Shown: positions 9,102 through 18,203, numbered from the stretch's first letter. The stretch is DNA of 35,686 nt from CANHEE01 sp043777755 (GCA_043777755.1 JAYWHK010000028.1:1-35686); one strand, 5' to 3'. A program made the numbers and translations. The notes: generated by a model not told the origin, from the sequence alone.

Positions 9102-9749
9102 CTATTTTACTTGTTCATCAATAATTGCTTTGAGTTTCATAAGGCAATTAAAAATATAAGCCAAACCTTTTGGACTATCCGCTACAAAACCATTGGAAAA
9201 ACAGTATTTATTGCCAATCAAGGTAACAAAAAACCAAAATCTTCCATTGAGATAAGACCCATAAATAGGTTTATCATCATTATTGAGCGTTTGTGCAGCT
9301 AACATTTCAGACAATAATTGCCCACGAACATCATTAACTGATTTGCGACTTTCAGGTTTATACTCGTGCATACAATAAAATGGCTTAATAATTCTATTGT
9401 AAGTACCAGAAGCAATCATCGCATCAACATCGCCTTTTAGGTCAATATTATTGAGTTTGGCACTTAATTTACGTTCGTAAAAGAGTTTGTATTTTGGATT
9501 ATTGAAACGAATCAAACGCATCAATGGAAATACAAAGAACGCTTTTAATTCTTCCTCGTTCCAAATATCAGCGTACTCTGTAAGGTCAGTACGAATATCG
9601 TCCAATTCAAAAATAATGCGCTCGTCGGTTACAAAATCAAGCACATTGAGCCAATCATTCAGCACTTCGCAATCGCCAATCGCTTGTTTTTGTAAACCAA
9701 AATTTTGTTCCAAATCAAAAATTGTCCAATCTTTAAAACTTTTTATCAT
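9102..9749 (-). CDS. Uncharacterised protein, possible PD-(D/E)XK fold
   Basis: 215 residues, soluble, no signal peptide. I do not know a named family for it. What can be seen: a mixed alpha/beta pattern, GDVDAMIAS at 106-114 with Asp107 and Asp109 after a beta-strand-like stretch, then a hydrophobic strand and HEYKPE at 128-133. The spacing of Asp...E-x-K followed by a helix with RGQLL at 142-146 is the arrangement of PD-(D/E)XK nucleases, for example the N-terminal domains of some restriction subunits. There is no methylase or helicase beside it, so it is not an evident restriction system. It has its own -7 box (9773-9780). Function unknown. Confidence 0.6.
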   Translation of the reverse strand: MIKSFKDWTIFDLEQNFGLQKQAIGDCEVLNDWLNVLDFVTDERIIFELDDIRTDLTEYADIWNEEELKAFFVFPLMRLIRFNNPKYKLFYERKLSAKLNNIDLKGDVDAMIASGTYNRIIKPFYCMHEYKPESRKSVNDVRGQLLSEMLAAQTLNNDDKPIYGSYLNGRFWFFVTLIGNKYCFSNGFVADSPKGLAYIFNCLMKLKAIIDEQVK

Positions 9750-9772
9750 AATAAAAATGTTATTTTAAGATG

Positions 9773-9780
9773 CAAAGTTA
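9773..9780 (-). promoter_or_regulatory. -7 box of the 9102-9749 gene
   Basis: TAACTTTG on the minus strand, 23 nt before the ATG. Its -33 region falls next to the hairpin at 9800-9857 and is not TTTG. Confidence 0.45.
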
Positions 9781-9799
9781 GGCTTTTTTCTTGAAAAAT

Positions 9800-9857
9800 A
9801 AATTTGAACTTCGCCAAATTAGTCCTTTTTATAGCACATTTGGCGAAGTTCAAATTT
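9800..9857 (-). terminator. Hairpin 1 of a matched doublet; possible terminator
   Basis: A perfect 20-bp stem (9800-9819 with 9838-9857) and an 18-nt loop. On the minus strand a T-rich tract follows, so it can end transcription of the TonB receptor gene. The inner stem is CGCCAAAT/ATTTGGCG, shared with hairpin 2. Confidence 0.7.
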
Positions 9858-9904
9858 ATATCTCGCCAAATGTACCCTTTTTGAAGGCAATTTGGCGAGA
9901 TATA
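9857..9904 (-). repeat. Hairpin 2 of a matched doublet
   Basis: A perfect 15-bp stem (9857-9871 with 9890-9904) with an 18-nt loop, directly abutting hairpin 1. It has the same CGCCAAAT core and loop length, but the outer stem differs (TATATCT in place of AATTTGAACTT) and is still fully paired. It begins 10 nt after the TonB receptor stop. Confidence 0.75.
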
Positions 9905-9914
9905 AAACTATTTT

Positions 9915-12638
9915 TTAGAAATTAACATTCAAATTAGCATAATAAAATGCGCCGTTGAAACCAAATTGATTGACATTTCGAGAATACGGAATTTCGCCAG
10001 CCGAGTAACTTGGATAAGTCGTAATTACCTTATCAGGATAAACATTGGTAAAGTTATTTGCGCCAAGCGTAATACCAATTTTTGACGTTACATTGTAACT
10101 CAACGCTACATCAAAAGTTGTTTTTGCTGCAAAAGTCTGTGTGATGTGTGGCTTGCCTGCTGGTTTTTCCCAAGCTGTTACCGCACCAAAATGATTTGCA
10201 CGAACATTTACATTGAATTTGCTGTAGGTATAAGTTACAGAACCATGTAATTTTTGACGAGGTTGAGCCGTTTCAATCAAGCTAATTGCCACAGTATCAA
10301 TGATTAAGATTTTTTTCGGAGTACCCACTTGCAATGCCGCTGGTGTTTCTTTGATGTTACGAATATTTGTTTCATTGCTTGTCAAAGCGATACTTGCATT
10401 GATACCGCTTTTCTCTGTAAATGAATGTTTGAAAGTCGTTACGAAGTCAATACCACGAGTACGGGTGTCCAATTGATTGGTAAAAACACGAATTTCGTTG
10501 ATGCCAGCAAAAGGTGTTTTCAAAGAAGCAATATCTTTTACAATCAAACGCTCTGACAAAATGATACGGTCTGCAATGTCAATTTGATACGCATCTAAGG
10601 TAAAATATAGTTTTTCGTTCACTTTTCCAGTCAAACCAACATTGAAGTTTTTAGAAGTTTCTGCCTTCAACTCAGGAAAACCCAATGCAATGGCACGAGC
10701 ATCATCAGAACGGATTTGCTTCGTTTGAACAATCGCTCCCGTCTGAACAGTAGAAGTCGTTACGCTATTGAAAGACTGTTGTAAAGAAGGCGCACGGAAA
10801 CCTAAGTTCACAGAACTACGTACTGCAAGATTTTTTGCTAATTTGATACGAGTTGCTAATTTTCCAGATACATTGTTACCAAAATCGCTATAATTTTCAA
10901 AACGAGCCGCAGCTGTAACCAAAATACGGTCAGTAATATCGCTTTCTACATCTGCATAAACGCCTATATTTGAACGGCTTTCGTTTGTTTGGTCATCAGG
11001 AGCAATACCTGGACGAGCCGAAGAACCAATCGCTTTGCCTTTTGTTGCCAAAGGTCCAACCTGATAACTTTCTACACTTCCTTGTAATAATTGATAATTA
11101 TCTCTACGATATTGTGCGCCAAAAGCAACATTGGTAGATTTTGTTTTCAAAAAGCCTTCTAATGCCTTAGAAAAACTAAGGTCAGTTGTGCTTTGTCCAA
11201 ACACGGAGCGACCTACGTAAAACTCCGTTGGGGAAGCTGCACCCATTGAAGGATTTGTGGTGTTATTTGCATTTTGATCCAAGTGATTGTAGCCATAAGC
11301 CGTACTCAAATCCATGTTCCAACCATTTTCCACGGAGCGACTTACACCAACCACTGTTGAATAATCTAAGCTCGTGCCAGGCAATTCTGGATTGTAGCCA
11401 TTTGGAAATTTGTCCACATTTGAGTTGGCATTGGCAGGCACAGCGTTACGGAAAAATCCATACGCTAAGATGTCTTTTTTAGAATATCCACCAAAAGAGT
11501 AGAGTTTCCAATCTTTAGCAATCGGATATGCCATATTATAAAAACCTTGATATGCTTTCACTGCATTTGAGCCGTATTTTCCAATTTTAAAATCAGAACC
11601 ATTTTTAGGATAAACACCTTTTGCCAAACGAATACTATCGTCTTTTGCACGGTTTGTATTGTAAATAAAACCCGTATAATTATCAGAACGCTCCGTAGCT
11701 TCCGTATTTTGATATGTTCCAGTGAAATTGAAGTAAGAACCTTCTTTTCCAAGTTTGAAACCATAATTCAAGGCAGCCATATAAGAAGCTCCATCGCCTT
11801 CGCCAGTCATACCATATTGACCCTTGAAAGAGCCGCTACCCGTTTGTTTCTTCAATGCCAAATTGACGATACCAGCGATTGCATCAGAGCCGTATTGTGC
11901 CGCCGCACCATCACGTAAAATCTCTGTGCGTTCAATCGCCAAAGAAGGAATAGCGTTCAAATCTGTTACAACTGTACCATTTCCAACCGTTACGTTCAAG
12001 TTCAAAGACGAAAACTGATGGCGACGTTTTCCATTAATCAATACCAACGTTTGGTCGGGCCCTAAGCCACGCAAAGTGGCAGGGTCAGCATAGTTTGCTG
12101 CACCGTTGATACCCGTTTTTGCAGAGTTGTAGGAAGGCGAAGTATATTGCACCATTTGCCCTAAGTCCACCTGACCCGTTTGTTGCAATTCCTTTGCAGT
12201 GATAACATCAACAGGAACAGGACGATTTACATCAGTACGAGGTTTTGCAAAAGAACCTACGATTTTTACTTCGCCAAGAGAACCCGCATCTTCCTCAATT
12301 ACGATTGCGATGCTTGCTTCACTGCCGATTTTCACTTCTTGTGTTTTCATACCAACGTAGCTGATAACTAAAATCTCGCCTTCTCTTACGTCAAGCGAAA
12401 AATTACCATCAACGTCAGTTGTTGTGCCTTTGTTAGTGCCTTTCACAAGGACATTTGCGCCAGCAATAGGCTCGCCTTTGTTGTCTTTTACTGTTCCCGT
12501 GATGCGTTGGTCGAAGGAGTTTTTTGTAAAAGTAAAAATATTGTTATCCTTTGCATGAATAGAAAATACATTGCAACAAAGGAAAAGAGTGCATACTATA
12601 GTAGTAAGCGATTGTTTAAAGTTGTTTAAATAAATCAT
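9915..12638 (-). CDS. TonB-dependent outer-membrane receptor
   Basis: 907 residues. An N-terminal export signal (hydrophobic core about 10-24) is followed by a carboxypeptidase-D-like regulatory domain at 46-117 (ITGTVKDNKGEPIAGANV, later VISYVGMKTQEV), typical of Bacteroidota receptors. The plug domain runs from about 138 to 265 (PVPVDVITAKEL, TLRGLGPDQTLVLINGKR, IERTEILRDGAAAQYGSDAI). The rest is a 22-strand-type barrel ending in an aromatic residue (NLNVNF), as outer-membrane insertion requires. It imports a large scarce substrate using TonB-ExbBD energy. There is no SusD-like lipoprotein next to it, so it is not an evident polysaccharide system; a siderophore, cofactor or metal complex is as likely. 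Substrate not determinable. Confidence 0.92.
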   Translation of the reverse strand: MIYLNNFKQSLTTIVCTLFLCCNVFSIHAKDNNIFTFTKNSFDQRITGTVKDNKGEPIAGANVLVKGTNKGTTTDVDGNFSLDVREGEILVISYVGMKTQEVKIGSEASIAIVIEEDAGSLGEVKIVGSFAKPRTDVNRPVPVDVITAKELQQTGQVDLGQMVQYTSPSYNSAKTGINGAANYADPATLRGLGPDQTLVLINGKRRHQFSSLNLNVTVGNGTVVTDLNAIPSLAIERTEILRDGAAAQYGSDAIAGIVNLALKKQTGSGSFKGQYGMTGEGDGASYMAALNYGFKLGKEGSYFNFTGTYQNTEATERSDNYTGFIYNTNRAKDDSIRLAKGVYPKNGSDFKIGKYGSNAVKAYQGFYNMAYPIAKDWKLYSFGGYSKKDILAYGFFRNAVPANANSNVDKFPNGYNPELPGTSLDYSTVVGVSRSVENGWNMDLSTAYGYNHLDQNANNTTNPSMGAASPTEFYVGRSVFGQSTTDLSFSKALEGFLKTKSTNVAFGAQYRRDNYQLLQGSVESYQVGPLATKGKAIGSSARPGIAPDDQTNESRSNIGVYADVESDITDRILVTAAARFENYSDFGNNVSGKLATRIKLAKNLAVRSSVNLGFRAPSLQQSFNSVTTSTVQTGAIVQTKQIRSDDARAIALGFPELKAETSKNFNVGLTGKVNEKLYFTLDAYQIDIADRIILSERLIVKDIASLKTPFAGINEIRVFTNQLDTRTRGIDFVTTFKHSFTEKSGINASIALTSNETNIRNIKETPAALQVGTPKKILIIDTVAISLIETAQPRQKLHGSVTYTYSKFNVNVRANHFGAVTAWEKPAGKPHITQTFAAKTTFDVALSYNVTSKIGITLGANNFTNVYPDKVITTYPSYSAGEIPYSRNVNQFGFNGAFYYANLNVNF

Positions 12639-12884
12639 TTTTTCAAATTTCGTTAGATGTTTAAATTAAAATTTTGACTTTTAACTAAATGCCAAAATTG
12701 TATTGTATTAAAATTGGCATTGCAAAAATGAAAAATAATTATTGTTTGCGTCTATTTATTTGAATTTATTTTAAAAAATTATTTATTTTAAAAACATAGG
12801 ATTTATTTTTAAAAAGCAGGTTTTTAAAAACGAATATTGTTTTGAAATTGATTGTTTTGAAATAATGTTTTGAAATTAAATTTG

Positions 12885-13535
12885 CTACTCTTCTTTTTTA
12901 AAAAACTTGTCTTCCTCCCATTTTTTAGGATTATTCTCTATATAGTGACTAATTCTAATGAAACTCTCGTCATTATGAATAATATTATCCCAAAACCGAG
13001 TTTGCCATTCAAAATTTAATTCGGGATAAATTAAATTGATATGTTTGGTACAAATGGATTTGAACGAGCGAATAATGGTAGAAACAGAACCTGATTTTGG
13101 CGAAATATCGGAAAAGAATTGCCGTTTGTTTGCGTCGTTTTGGGTAGAGACGTTGCACTGCAACGTCTTATCATGGGCAATATCGTTGGAAACGATATTG
13201 TTAATATCGTTGGAAACGATATTGTTAGGTAAGACGTTGCAGTGCAACGTCTCTACGGGAATGGACGGTTTTAATATTAAAACACCATGTATATGATTCG
13301 GCATTACGATAAATTCGCCTAATTCCACATGGTCAAAATGACGTGGAATATCATACCAAAACCCTTGAACGATTGCGCCAATCGTAGATAATTTCGATTT
13401 GCCTTTTTCGATTGTACTAAAATGGTGTACTCTATTTTTGGTGCATATTGTAATAAAATATGCGCCATGATTAGTATAATCCCAATTAGGGTGTCGAGCA
13501 GATGGAATACGATATTTGTTTTTGAATTTTTCCAT
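12885..13535 (-). CDS. REP-associated tyrosine transposase (RAYT, Y1_Tnp)
   Basis: 216 residues from MEKFKNKYRI; an upstream in-frame ATG at 13613 would add 26 residues encoded by palindromic repeats and is unlikely. It has the Y1 HUH transposase layout: GAYFITICTKNR (24-35), the metal-binding HIH in MPNHIHG (His81 and His83), SPKSGSVSTIIRSFKS (145-160), and the catalytic Tyr198 in HYIENNPKKW. RAYTs nick and join single-stranded DNA at REP palindromes and are thought to spread them. Between the HIH and Tyr motifs, residues 93-131 are encoded by a nested palindromic insert (13144-13256), read through in frame. Divergent from a gene that carries related palindromes. All catalytic residues are intact. 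Confidence 0.9.
   Translation of the reverse strand: MEKFKNKYRIPSARHPNWDYTNHGAYFITICTKNRVHHFSTIEKGKSKLSTIGAIVQGFWYDIPRHFDHVELGEFIVMPNHIHGVLILKPSIPVETLHCNVLPNNIVSNDINNIVSNDIAHDKTLQCNVSTQNDANKRQFFSDISPKSGSVSTIIRSFKSICTKHINLIYPELNFEWQTRFWDNIIHNDESFIRISHYIENNPKKWEEDKFFKKEE
13144..13256. repeat. REPIN-like inverted pair inside the RAYT gene
   Basis: Two exact 27-bp inverted copies (13144-13170 and 13230-13256), each itself palindromic around GTTGCACTGCAAC or its complement and starting with GTAGAGA on the outside. They enclose 59 nt that contain the 24-bp tandem palindromes. This is the layout of REP doublets (REPINs) mobilised by RAYTs. Confidence 0.9.
13179..13226. repeat. Two tandem 24-bp palindromic units
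   Basis: Two exact copies of a 24-bp unit, each a palindrome with arms AATATCGTT/AACGATATT around GGA. Because 24 is eight codons, the protein gains an exact repeat of NNIVSNDI. Confidence 0.95.
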
Positions 13536-13545
13536 AATGTCATGC

Positions 13546-13597
13546 GTTGCGCCGCAACATCTAAATTTAAAATAAAAAAAATCGTTGCACTGCAACG
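13546..13597. repeat. REP-like palindromes upstream of the RAYT start
   Basis: Two further copies of the core: GTTGCGCCGCAAC (13546-13558), 11 nt before the RAYT ATG, and CGTTGCACTGCAACG (13583-13597). RAYT genes are typically flanked by their own REPs, so these are probably the cognate sites. Confidence 0.7.
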
Positions 13598-13673
13598 TAT
13601 AAAAAGCAGTCACAATAATACAAATAAAGCGTATATCAAATCAAGTAATTTTAAAAAAATTAAAATTTATTTG

Positions 13674-13681
13674 TATTTTTG
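13674..13681 (+). promoter_or_regulatory. -7 box of the HTH/solute-binding fusion gene
   Basis: TATTTTTG matches TAnnTTTG and lies 22 nt before the TTG start, so the transcript would begin about 15 nt upstream of it. No TTTG -33 element is visible. Confidence 0.45.
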
Positions 13682-13703
13682 CATCAAAATAAACGATTAA
13701 TCA

Positions 13704-15191
13704 TTGGCTGCGGAGAAAAAAATCATATCCATTTCGAAAGAAGAATTATTGTTTTTGCGAAAATCAATCATCGAAAAGTTCGACCAGGCCATTGACAGTC
13801 CAGGCGATAAAAGTGGTTATGAACAATTGTCAAAAGATATAGCGGAACGCTTAAATATCGCAGCGCAGCAGCAGAAACATTCGCCAGGTTTATTGCATAA
13901 ATTGATGCACGATGAAGGTTATAATCGTGATTTTTTAGATACGTGTTACCGCTATATTTCTGATAATCAGTATGATAGAGAAATGTTTTTGCAACACGTA
14001 GAGCCGTTGCACAGCAACGGCTTGAACGTAGAGCAGCAGGTTGATGCGTTGCACAGCAACGTATTAAATACAGAACAATCGGCGCAGGAACAATCATTGG
14101 TTAAGACGTTGCGGCGACGTTTTTGGGCATTAATATTTTTTGTAGGGATAATCACACTTGGTTTTTCATCTTTTTTAATGCGACAATATTTTGTCAATCA
14201 ACAAAAAACCATCGTTTGGAACATGACCACGGCATGGTCTGAAAATTCGATTATTCAAACCGCTTTCCTTGAAAATTTTGTCAATCAGGTCAAAAAAGAA
14301 ACAAATGGGCGTTTGGAAATTCGGATTTTTCCCGATTTTCAGTTTCCAAACAGCAACGGACACCACAAAACCAAAGATGAAGTTCGCAAAGCACTTTCCG
14401 AAGGACAGGTGGAAATGATACATTCGGGACCTTATACAGATTTTAATGAAAATCCCGAGGCTTTGCTTTTTTCGACTCTGCCTTTCGGCAAAAATTACCA
14501 AGAAATGGCGACTTGGGTGCGCCAACCTGAAATCAAAAATACACTTCAAAACCTTTATATTGATGAAAATATTTTGACTTTCCCTGCTGGGCATACAGGA
14601 GCGCAATACGGTGGTTGGTATCGTGAAATGCCTACGGATAGTAGTTTTTTCAAAGGAAAAACAGTTCGTTTTGCAGGTTTTGCAGGCTATTTATTGAATA
14701 GTAATTTGATAGGAGCAAACAATAAACCAATTTTGCAATACCAATATGCTTCGATGATGGAGCATATTCGTTACGATGCAATTGAATGGTTGAACCCTGA
14801 GGAGGACATTAAAATGGGCTTACACCTCAAAGGTTTTCGCTATTACGACAAGAGCAATTGGAACGAGCCAAACTCTATGTTTTTATTTTATATCAATCAA
14901 AATGCCATCAATTCGTTGCCGAATGACGTTAAAAAAGCCTTAGAAAATGTCATTAATCGTGTAGGAGAAGAACGGATTTTTAAAACGGATAGCGAAAATC
15001 ATCAGTTGGCGGAAAGTACGATAGAAAAAACGATTAATTCAACGTGTAATTGCCCCATTAAAATTTTCGATATGCAGCGTGATTGTCCCGCAACCTACGA
15101 ATTTTTGCAACGTAAAAACAAAGCGTTGTTAGATGATTTTTTCCAAAAAAATCCCAAAGTAAAAGGTTTGTATGAAAGCTACCAAAAATAA
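13704..15191 (+). CDS. Putative HTH - membrane span - TRAP-type solute-binding fusion
   Basis: 495 residues with a TTG start; an in-frame TAA ends at 13700 and the next ATG is residue 68, so TTG is the best choice. Residues 11-98 resemble an N-terminal helix-turn-helix domain seen in Bacteroidota (IIEKFDQAI, YEQLSKDIAERL, LDTCYRYI), a tentative match. Residues 99-135 form a linker made partly from REP-like palindromes. Residues 140-159 are one membrane span. Residues 168-490 are a TRAP DctP/TakP-type binding domain: WNMTTAW, FPAGHTGAQYGGWYREM (293-309), KGKTVRF with Arg322, and DAIEWLNPEED (358-368) with Trp362; these match the Arg and Trp that hold 2-oxo acids in TakP. No TRAP permease genes are nearby, and the protein is not exported free. 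I infer a one-component transmembrane regulator sensing a carboxylate. Confidence 0.65.
   Translation: MAAEKKIISISKEELLFLRKSIIEKFDQAIDSPGDKSGYEQLSKDIAERLNIAAQQQKHSPGLLHKLMHDEGYNRDFLDTCYRYISDNQYDREMFLQHVEPLHSNGLNVEQQVDALHSNVLNTEQSAQEQSLVKTLRRRFWALIFFVGIITLGFSSFLMRQYFVNQQKTIVWNMTTAWSENSIIQTAFLENFVNQVKKETNGRLEIRIFPDFQFPNSNGHHKTKDEVRKALSEGQVEMIHSGPYTDFNENPEALLFSTLPFGKNYQEMATWVRQPEIKNTLQNLYIDENILTFPAGHTGAQYGGWYREMPTDSSFFKGKTVRFAGFAGYLLNSNLIGANNKPILQYQYASMMEHIRYDAIEWLNPEEDIKMGLHLKGFRYYDKSNWNEPNSMFLFYINQNAINSLPNDVKKALENVINRVGEERIFKTDSENHQLAESTIEKTINSTCNCPIKIFDMQRDCPATYEFLQRKNKALLDDFFQKNPKVKGLYESYQK
13996..14067 (+). repeat. Two tandem REP-like units inside a coding sequence
   Basis: Unit 1 (13996-14025) and unit 2 (14026-14067) both start ACGTAGAGC and both contain GTTGCACAGCAAC. 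Unit 1 has 9-bp arms (14002-14022); unit 2 has 6-bp arms (14047-14061). They encode residues 99-121 of the fusion protein (VEPLHSNGLNVEQ, then VDALHSNVLN) without breaking the frame. Confidence 0.8.
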
Positions 15192-15204
15192 ATATTTAAC
15201 AAAA

Positions 15205-15861
15205 TTACTCTTGCATTTTTTTACCATAGCTCAAATCTCCTGCATCGCCCAAACCTGGAACAATATACGATTTCGCAGTCAATTCTTCGTCTAAATCGCC
15301 CAGCCATACGTGTGCATTTGGATAAAAACGCTGGACGTGTTCCAATCCTGCTCGACTTCCAATGACTGATACGAAATGCACTTGAGCTGGTTTTCCAAAC
15401 TGCTCTAATTTTTGGGCTGTAATGGTAATTGATGCGCCTGTTGCCAACATTGGGTCAATCAAAATTAAGGTACAATCCGTCAAATCTGGACAAGAAATAT
15501 ACTCTAAACTAATCTCAAAACCGCCATCACGGTGATGTTTGCGGTAGGCTGCAATAAAGGCATTGTCAGCATCATCAAAATAGTTTAAAAAACCTTGATG
15601 AAATGGTAAACCTGCTCGTAAAATTGCACCCAGTACAATTTTAGAAGTAGGAATTTGAACATTGGCTTCGCCAAGTGGTGTTTCAACGATTTGCGTTTCG
15701 TAATCAAGCGTTTTGCTCAATTCATAAGCTAAAATTTCACCGATTCGCTCCAAATTTCTACGAAAACGCATTCTGTCTTTTTGAATATTCACGTCACGTA
15801 ATTCTCCAATAAAACGTTGTCCAATGTTGTTTTTTTTGCTTAAATTGAAATAATTGCCCAT
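15205..15861 (-). CDS. upp: Uracil phosphoribosyltransferase
   Basis: 218 residues, the family length. It converts uracil and PRPP to UMP in pyrimidine salvage, in the cytoplasm. The PRPP-binding loop LIDPMLATGAS (134-144) and the uracil-binding GLGDAGD (203-209) are intact, as is the LRAGLPF segment (81-87). Convergent with the fusion gene, with only 13 nt between the stop codons and no visible terminator. The identification is secure. Confidence 0.96.
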   Translation of the reverse strand: MGNYFNLSKKNNIGQRFIGELRDVNIQKDRMRFRRNLERIGEILAYELSKTLDYETQIVETPLGEANVQIPTSKIVLGAILRAGLPFHQGFLNYFDDADNAFIAAYRKHHRDGGFEISLEYISCPDLTDCTLILIDPMLATGASITITAQKLEQFGKPAQVHFVSVIGSRAGLEHVQRFYPNAHVWLGDLDEELTAKSYIVPGLGDAGDLSYGKKMQE

Positions 15862-15883
15862 AATTTTGCTGTTTAGTACAATA

Positions 15884-15983
15884 GTTTAAAAAGTTTGTAA
15901 TTGTTTGTAATTGTTGTATTGTTTTGGTTTTCAATTAGTTAGAACTATTTCAAACAACTCCAAACATTAAACAACTAAAAAAC
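15884..15983 (+). repeat. ~100-bp direct repeat, copy 1
   Basis: About 90% identical to 18098-18199, same orientation. Shared stretches include TTTTCAATTAGTTAGAACTA and AACAACTCCAAACATTAA. The left and right arms are imperfectly complementary around the central GGTTTTCAATTAG, so a folded RNA or a MITE-like element is possible. It lies between the kinase stop and upp. Confidence 0.85.
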
Positions 15984-16005
15984 AGTGTATTTAGTTTGTT
16001 ATTTT

Positions 16006-17520
16006 TTATCCAAATTGAACTTTATAAGGTAAAAAAACGATAAAAGTACTTCCTTTTCCAAGCTCACTTTTCACTTCAATAGTTCCTTTGTGTGCTGTCA
16101 CCATCGTTTTTACATAACTCAAACCCAATCCAAAACCTTTCACATCGTGGATATTACCTGTGGAAACACGGTAAAATTTATCAAAAATTAGTTTTCTTGA
16201 TGCTGTACTCAAACCAATTCCTTTGTCTTCCACTTGTAATTCGATGCCACTCGAAATATTCCTTGTACGAATACTTACCTCAGGTTTGTTTGGCGAATAT
16301 TTGTTGGCATTGTCCAAAAGATTGTGAACAATATTAGAAATATGTGTCAAATCACCTTCAATATTGGCATTTTCTGCTTGTAAATCAACATTCAGAGTAC
16401 CTTCTCGATTTTCAATTTGAAGGCTAAAATTATTCATAGCATGGTCGATAATATCGTGTAGATTGATTTCTTCCATTTTGAGTTGGAAAGTAGATTTATC
16501 CACAATCGCAGCTTGCAATACTTTCTCTACTTGACCATTCAGTCGTTTGTTTTCTTGTTTGATAATGTCCACAAAACGCTTAACTTTATCAGGATTGTTC
16601 AAAATCGAAGGACTCAAAATTGTGTCCGTAGCCAAAGAAATAGTCGCAATAGGCGTTTTGAACTCGTGCGTCATATTGTTGATAAAATCGTTTTTGATGT
16701 CGCCCAATTTTTTTTGCCTAAGAATTGTCGTGATGGTATAAGCAAAACAAAATAAAATAATGCCTGTAAAAACCACCGAGCTCAACAAAGTCATCCAAAC
16801 CGAAGACCAAACATAGCCAGCTCGATTGGGGAAATAAATAGCAAAACTTCCTGGTGAGAGCAAATCTTGCGCACTAAACAAATCAATTTTATATTTTGTA
16901 TTTTGTAAAAAATCAAATGCTTGTAGGCGAATTGGGTCAATCGGTTTTGTTTCGATGGTGTAGTGACCATTCTTTATGACAATAGCGTTCAGTTGATTGG
17001 AAAAAACACCAGAACTGTACTTTATATCTTCAAAACCTGCGTTTTTAAGTTCTTTTTTCAAAGATGAAGTTAAATCCTCCGCTACGATACGTTCTTGAAG
17101 TGGTTTGTAAGAGAAAAGAACATTGTAAAGCATCGTATTCATTACATTTTTACGACGATTAAGATTGAAAAGTTTATCTTCTCCGCTTGTATCTATCAAA
17201 AAAAGTCCTTTTGATACTTCATAAAGGCTATCAAAACGCTCAATTTGGTCAAAATCCAATCCTGCATTGAACAAATCCTCCTCTGTTGGTTTTTTACCAG
17301 ATTTATTCCGCAATATAAAATCTGTTAATTTTGCAAGGCTTTCTGACTCACCCAATTCAACACGTTCTGCCACTTTACGGAGTACCGCAAAGACGTTTTC
17401 ATCAAATTGTTCTTCCTTGATTTGAACAGCATTCCGAATCCAATATACCTGCAAAATGATGCTACCCAACAAGGCAAAAGTCATTAAAGCAATGATTCCC
17501 GTAATCGTTTTTTTCTCCAT
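16006..17520 (-). CDS. Sensor histidine kinase
   Basis: 504 residues, inner membrane. TM1 about 8-28, a periplasmic sensor region of about 210 residues with no recognised domain, TM2 about 240-267, then directly the kinase core without a HAMP domain. H-box NNMTHEFKTP with His285; N-box HNLLDNANKYSP (399-410); G1 box DKGIG (432-436); G2 box GFGLGLS (462-468). It should autophosphorylate His285 and pass phosphate to a response regulator. None is adjacent: upstream is a divergent SPOR gene and downstream is upp. A -7 box at 17571-17578 lies 51 nt before the ATG. The signal is unknown. Confidence 0.93.
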   Translation of the reverse strand: MEKKTITGIIALMTFALLGSIILQVYWIRNAVQIKEEQFDENVFAVLRKVAERVELGESESLAKLTDFILRNKSGKKPTEEDLFNAGLDFDQIERFDSLYEVSKGLFLIDTSGEDKLFNLNRRKNVMNTMLYNVLFSYKPLQERIVAEDLTSSLKKELKNAGFEDIKYSSGVFSNQLNAIVIKNGHYTIETKPIDPIRLQAFDFLQNTKYKIDLFSAQDLLSPGSFAIYFPNRAGYVWSSVWMTLLSSVVFTGIILFCFAYTITTILRQKKLGDIKNDFINNMTHEFKTPIATISLATDTILSPSILNNPDKVKRFVDIIKQENKRLNGQVEKVLQAAIVDKSTFQLKMEEINLHDIIDHAMNNFSLQIENREGTLNVDLQAENANIEGDLTHISNIVHNLLDNANKYSPNKPEVSIRTRNISSGIELQVEDKGIGLSTASRKLIFDKFYRVSTGNIHDVKGFGLGLSYVKTMVTAHKGTIEVKSELGKGSTFIVFLPYKVQFG

Positions 17521-17570
17521 TGATGTCTATTTTGAATGGTTTTCTCTACATTTTTTTACCTTTACAAACT

Positions 17571-17578
17571 CAAAAATA
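17571..17578 (-). promoter_or_regulatory. -7 box of the histidine kinase gene
   Basis: TATTTTTG on the minus strand, a TAnnTTTG match, 51 nt before the ATG. No good -33 element is visible. Confidence 0.35.
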
Positions 17579-17606
17579 AAAAATTTTAGCAAGATTATGA
17601 ATTTTC

Positions 17607-17639
17607 TTTGTAAAAACCATAACTTAGCGCATATTTTTA
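17607..17639 (+). promoter_or_regulatory. Promoter of the SPOR gene
   Basis: TTTG (17607-17610) and TATTTTTA (17632-17639, seven of eight TAnnTTTG positions counting free ones) are 21 nt apart. The transcript would start about 25 nt before the ATG at 17671. Confidence 0.5.
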
Positions 17640-17670
17640 TATTTTCTTAATCAATAAAATAGTAATTACC

Positions 17671-18072
17671 ATGTTAAGATATTTTTCAATCTTATTTTTT
17701 TTCTTTTTTGCAATAGCAGCACAAGCCCAAAAAATCAGCATCAATGAAAACCCTGCGGTTAGTTCGATGATGAATCGCTTTGCAGAAATCAACAAGCAAA
17801 AAAAGACAAGTTCTGGTTGGCGCATACAAATTGCTTCTACCACAGACCGTAAACAAATGGAAGAAACGGTCAAAAATTTCGAGCGTACATATCCCGAAGT
17901 TCCGATTACGTGGATTCATGCGAAGCCTTACTATCAAGTGCGTGTTGGTGCTTTTAAAAATAAAATTGAATCGTTGCGCTTGTTGAATACTGTCAAAATT
18001 GATTATCCTTCTGCGTATCCTGTCCAAGACAATACCATAAAAGAATCGGATTTGGCAGGTGTGAAAAATTAG
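17671..18072 (+). CDS. Secreted SPOR-domain protein
   Basis: 133 residues. The N-terminus is a signal peptide (hydrophobic 5-15, cleavage probably after AQA at about 19). Residues 49-122 form a SPOR domain: GWRIQIAST, a helix with MEETVKNFERTYP, then KPYYQVRVGAFKNKIES and the closing strand YPSAYPVQD. SPOR domains bind denuded glycan strands of peptidoglycan, often at division sites. Nothing else is in the protein, so it is a single periplasmic or outer-envelope SPOR module. It is divergent from the histidine kinase, with 150 nt between them, and convergent with the TPR gene across a shared terminator. Confidence 0.88.
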   Translation: MLRYFSILFFFFFAIAAQAQKISINENPAVSSMMNRFAEINKQKKTSSGWRIQIASTTDRKQMEETVKNFERTYPEVPITWIHAKPYYQVRVGAFKNKIESLRLLNTVKIDYPSAYPVQDNTIKESDLAGVKN

Positions 18073-18097
18073 AGTTAGCCCAAATAGTTATAATACT

Positions 18098-18199
18098 GTT
18101 TTAAAAGTTTGCTATTGTTTATAATTGTTGTATTGCTTTGGTTTTCAATTAGTTAGAACTATTTTAAACAACTCCAAACATTAAATAACTAAAAAATCA
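18098..18199 (+). repeat. ~100-bp direct repeat, copy 2
   Basis: Second copy of the element at 15884-15983, just after the SPOR gene and before the shared terminator. The two copies bracket the kinase/SPOR pair. Confidence 0.85.
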
Positions 18200-18203
18200 G
18201 CGA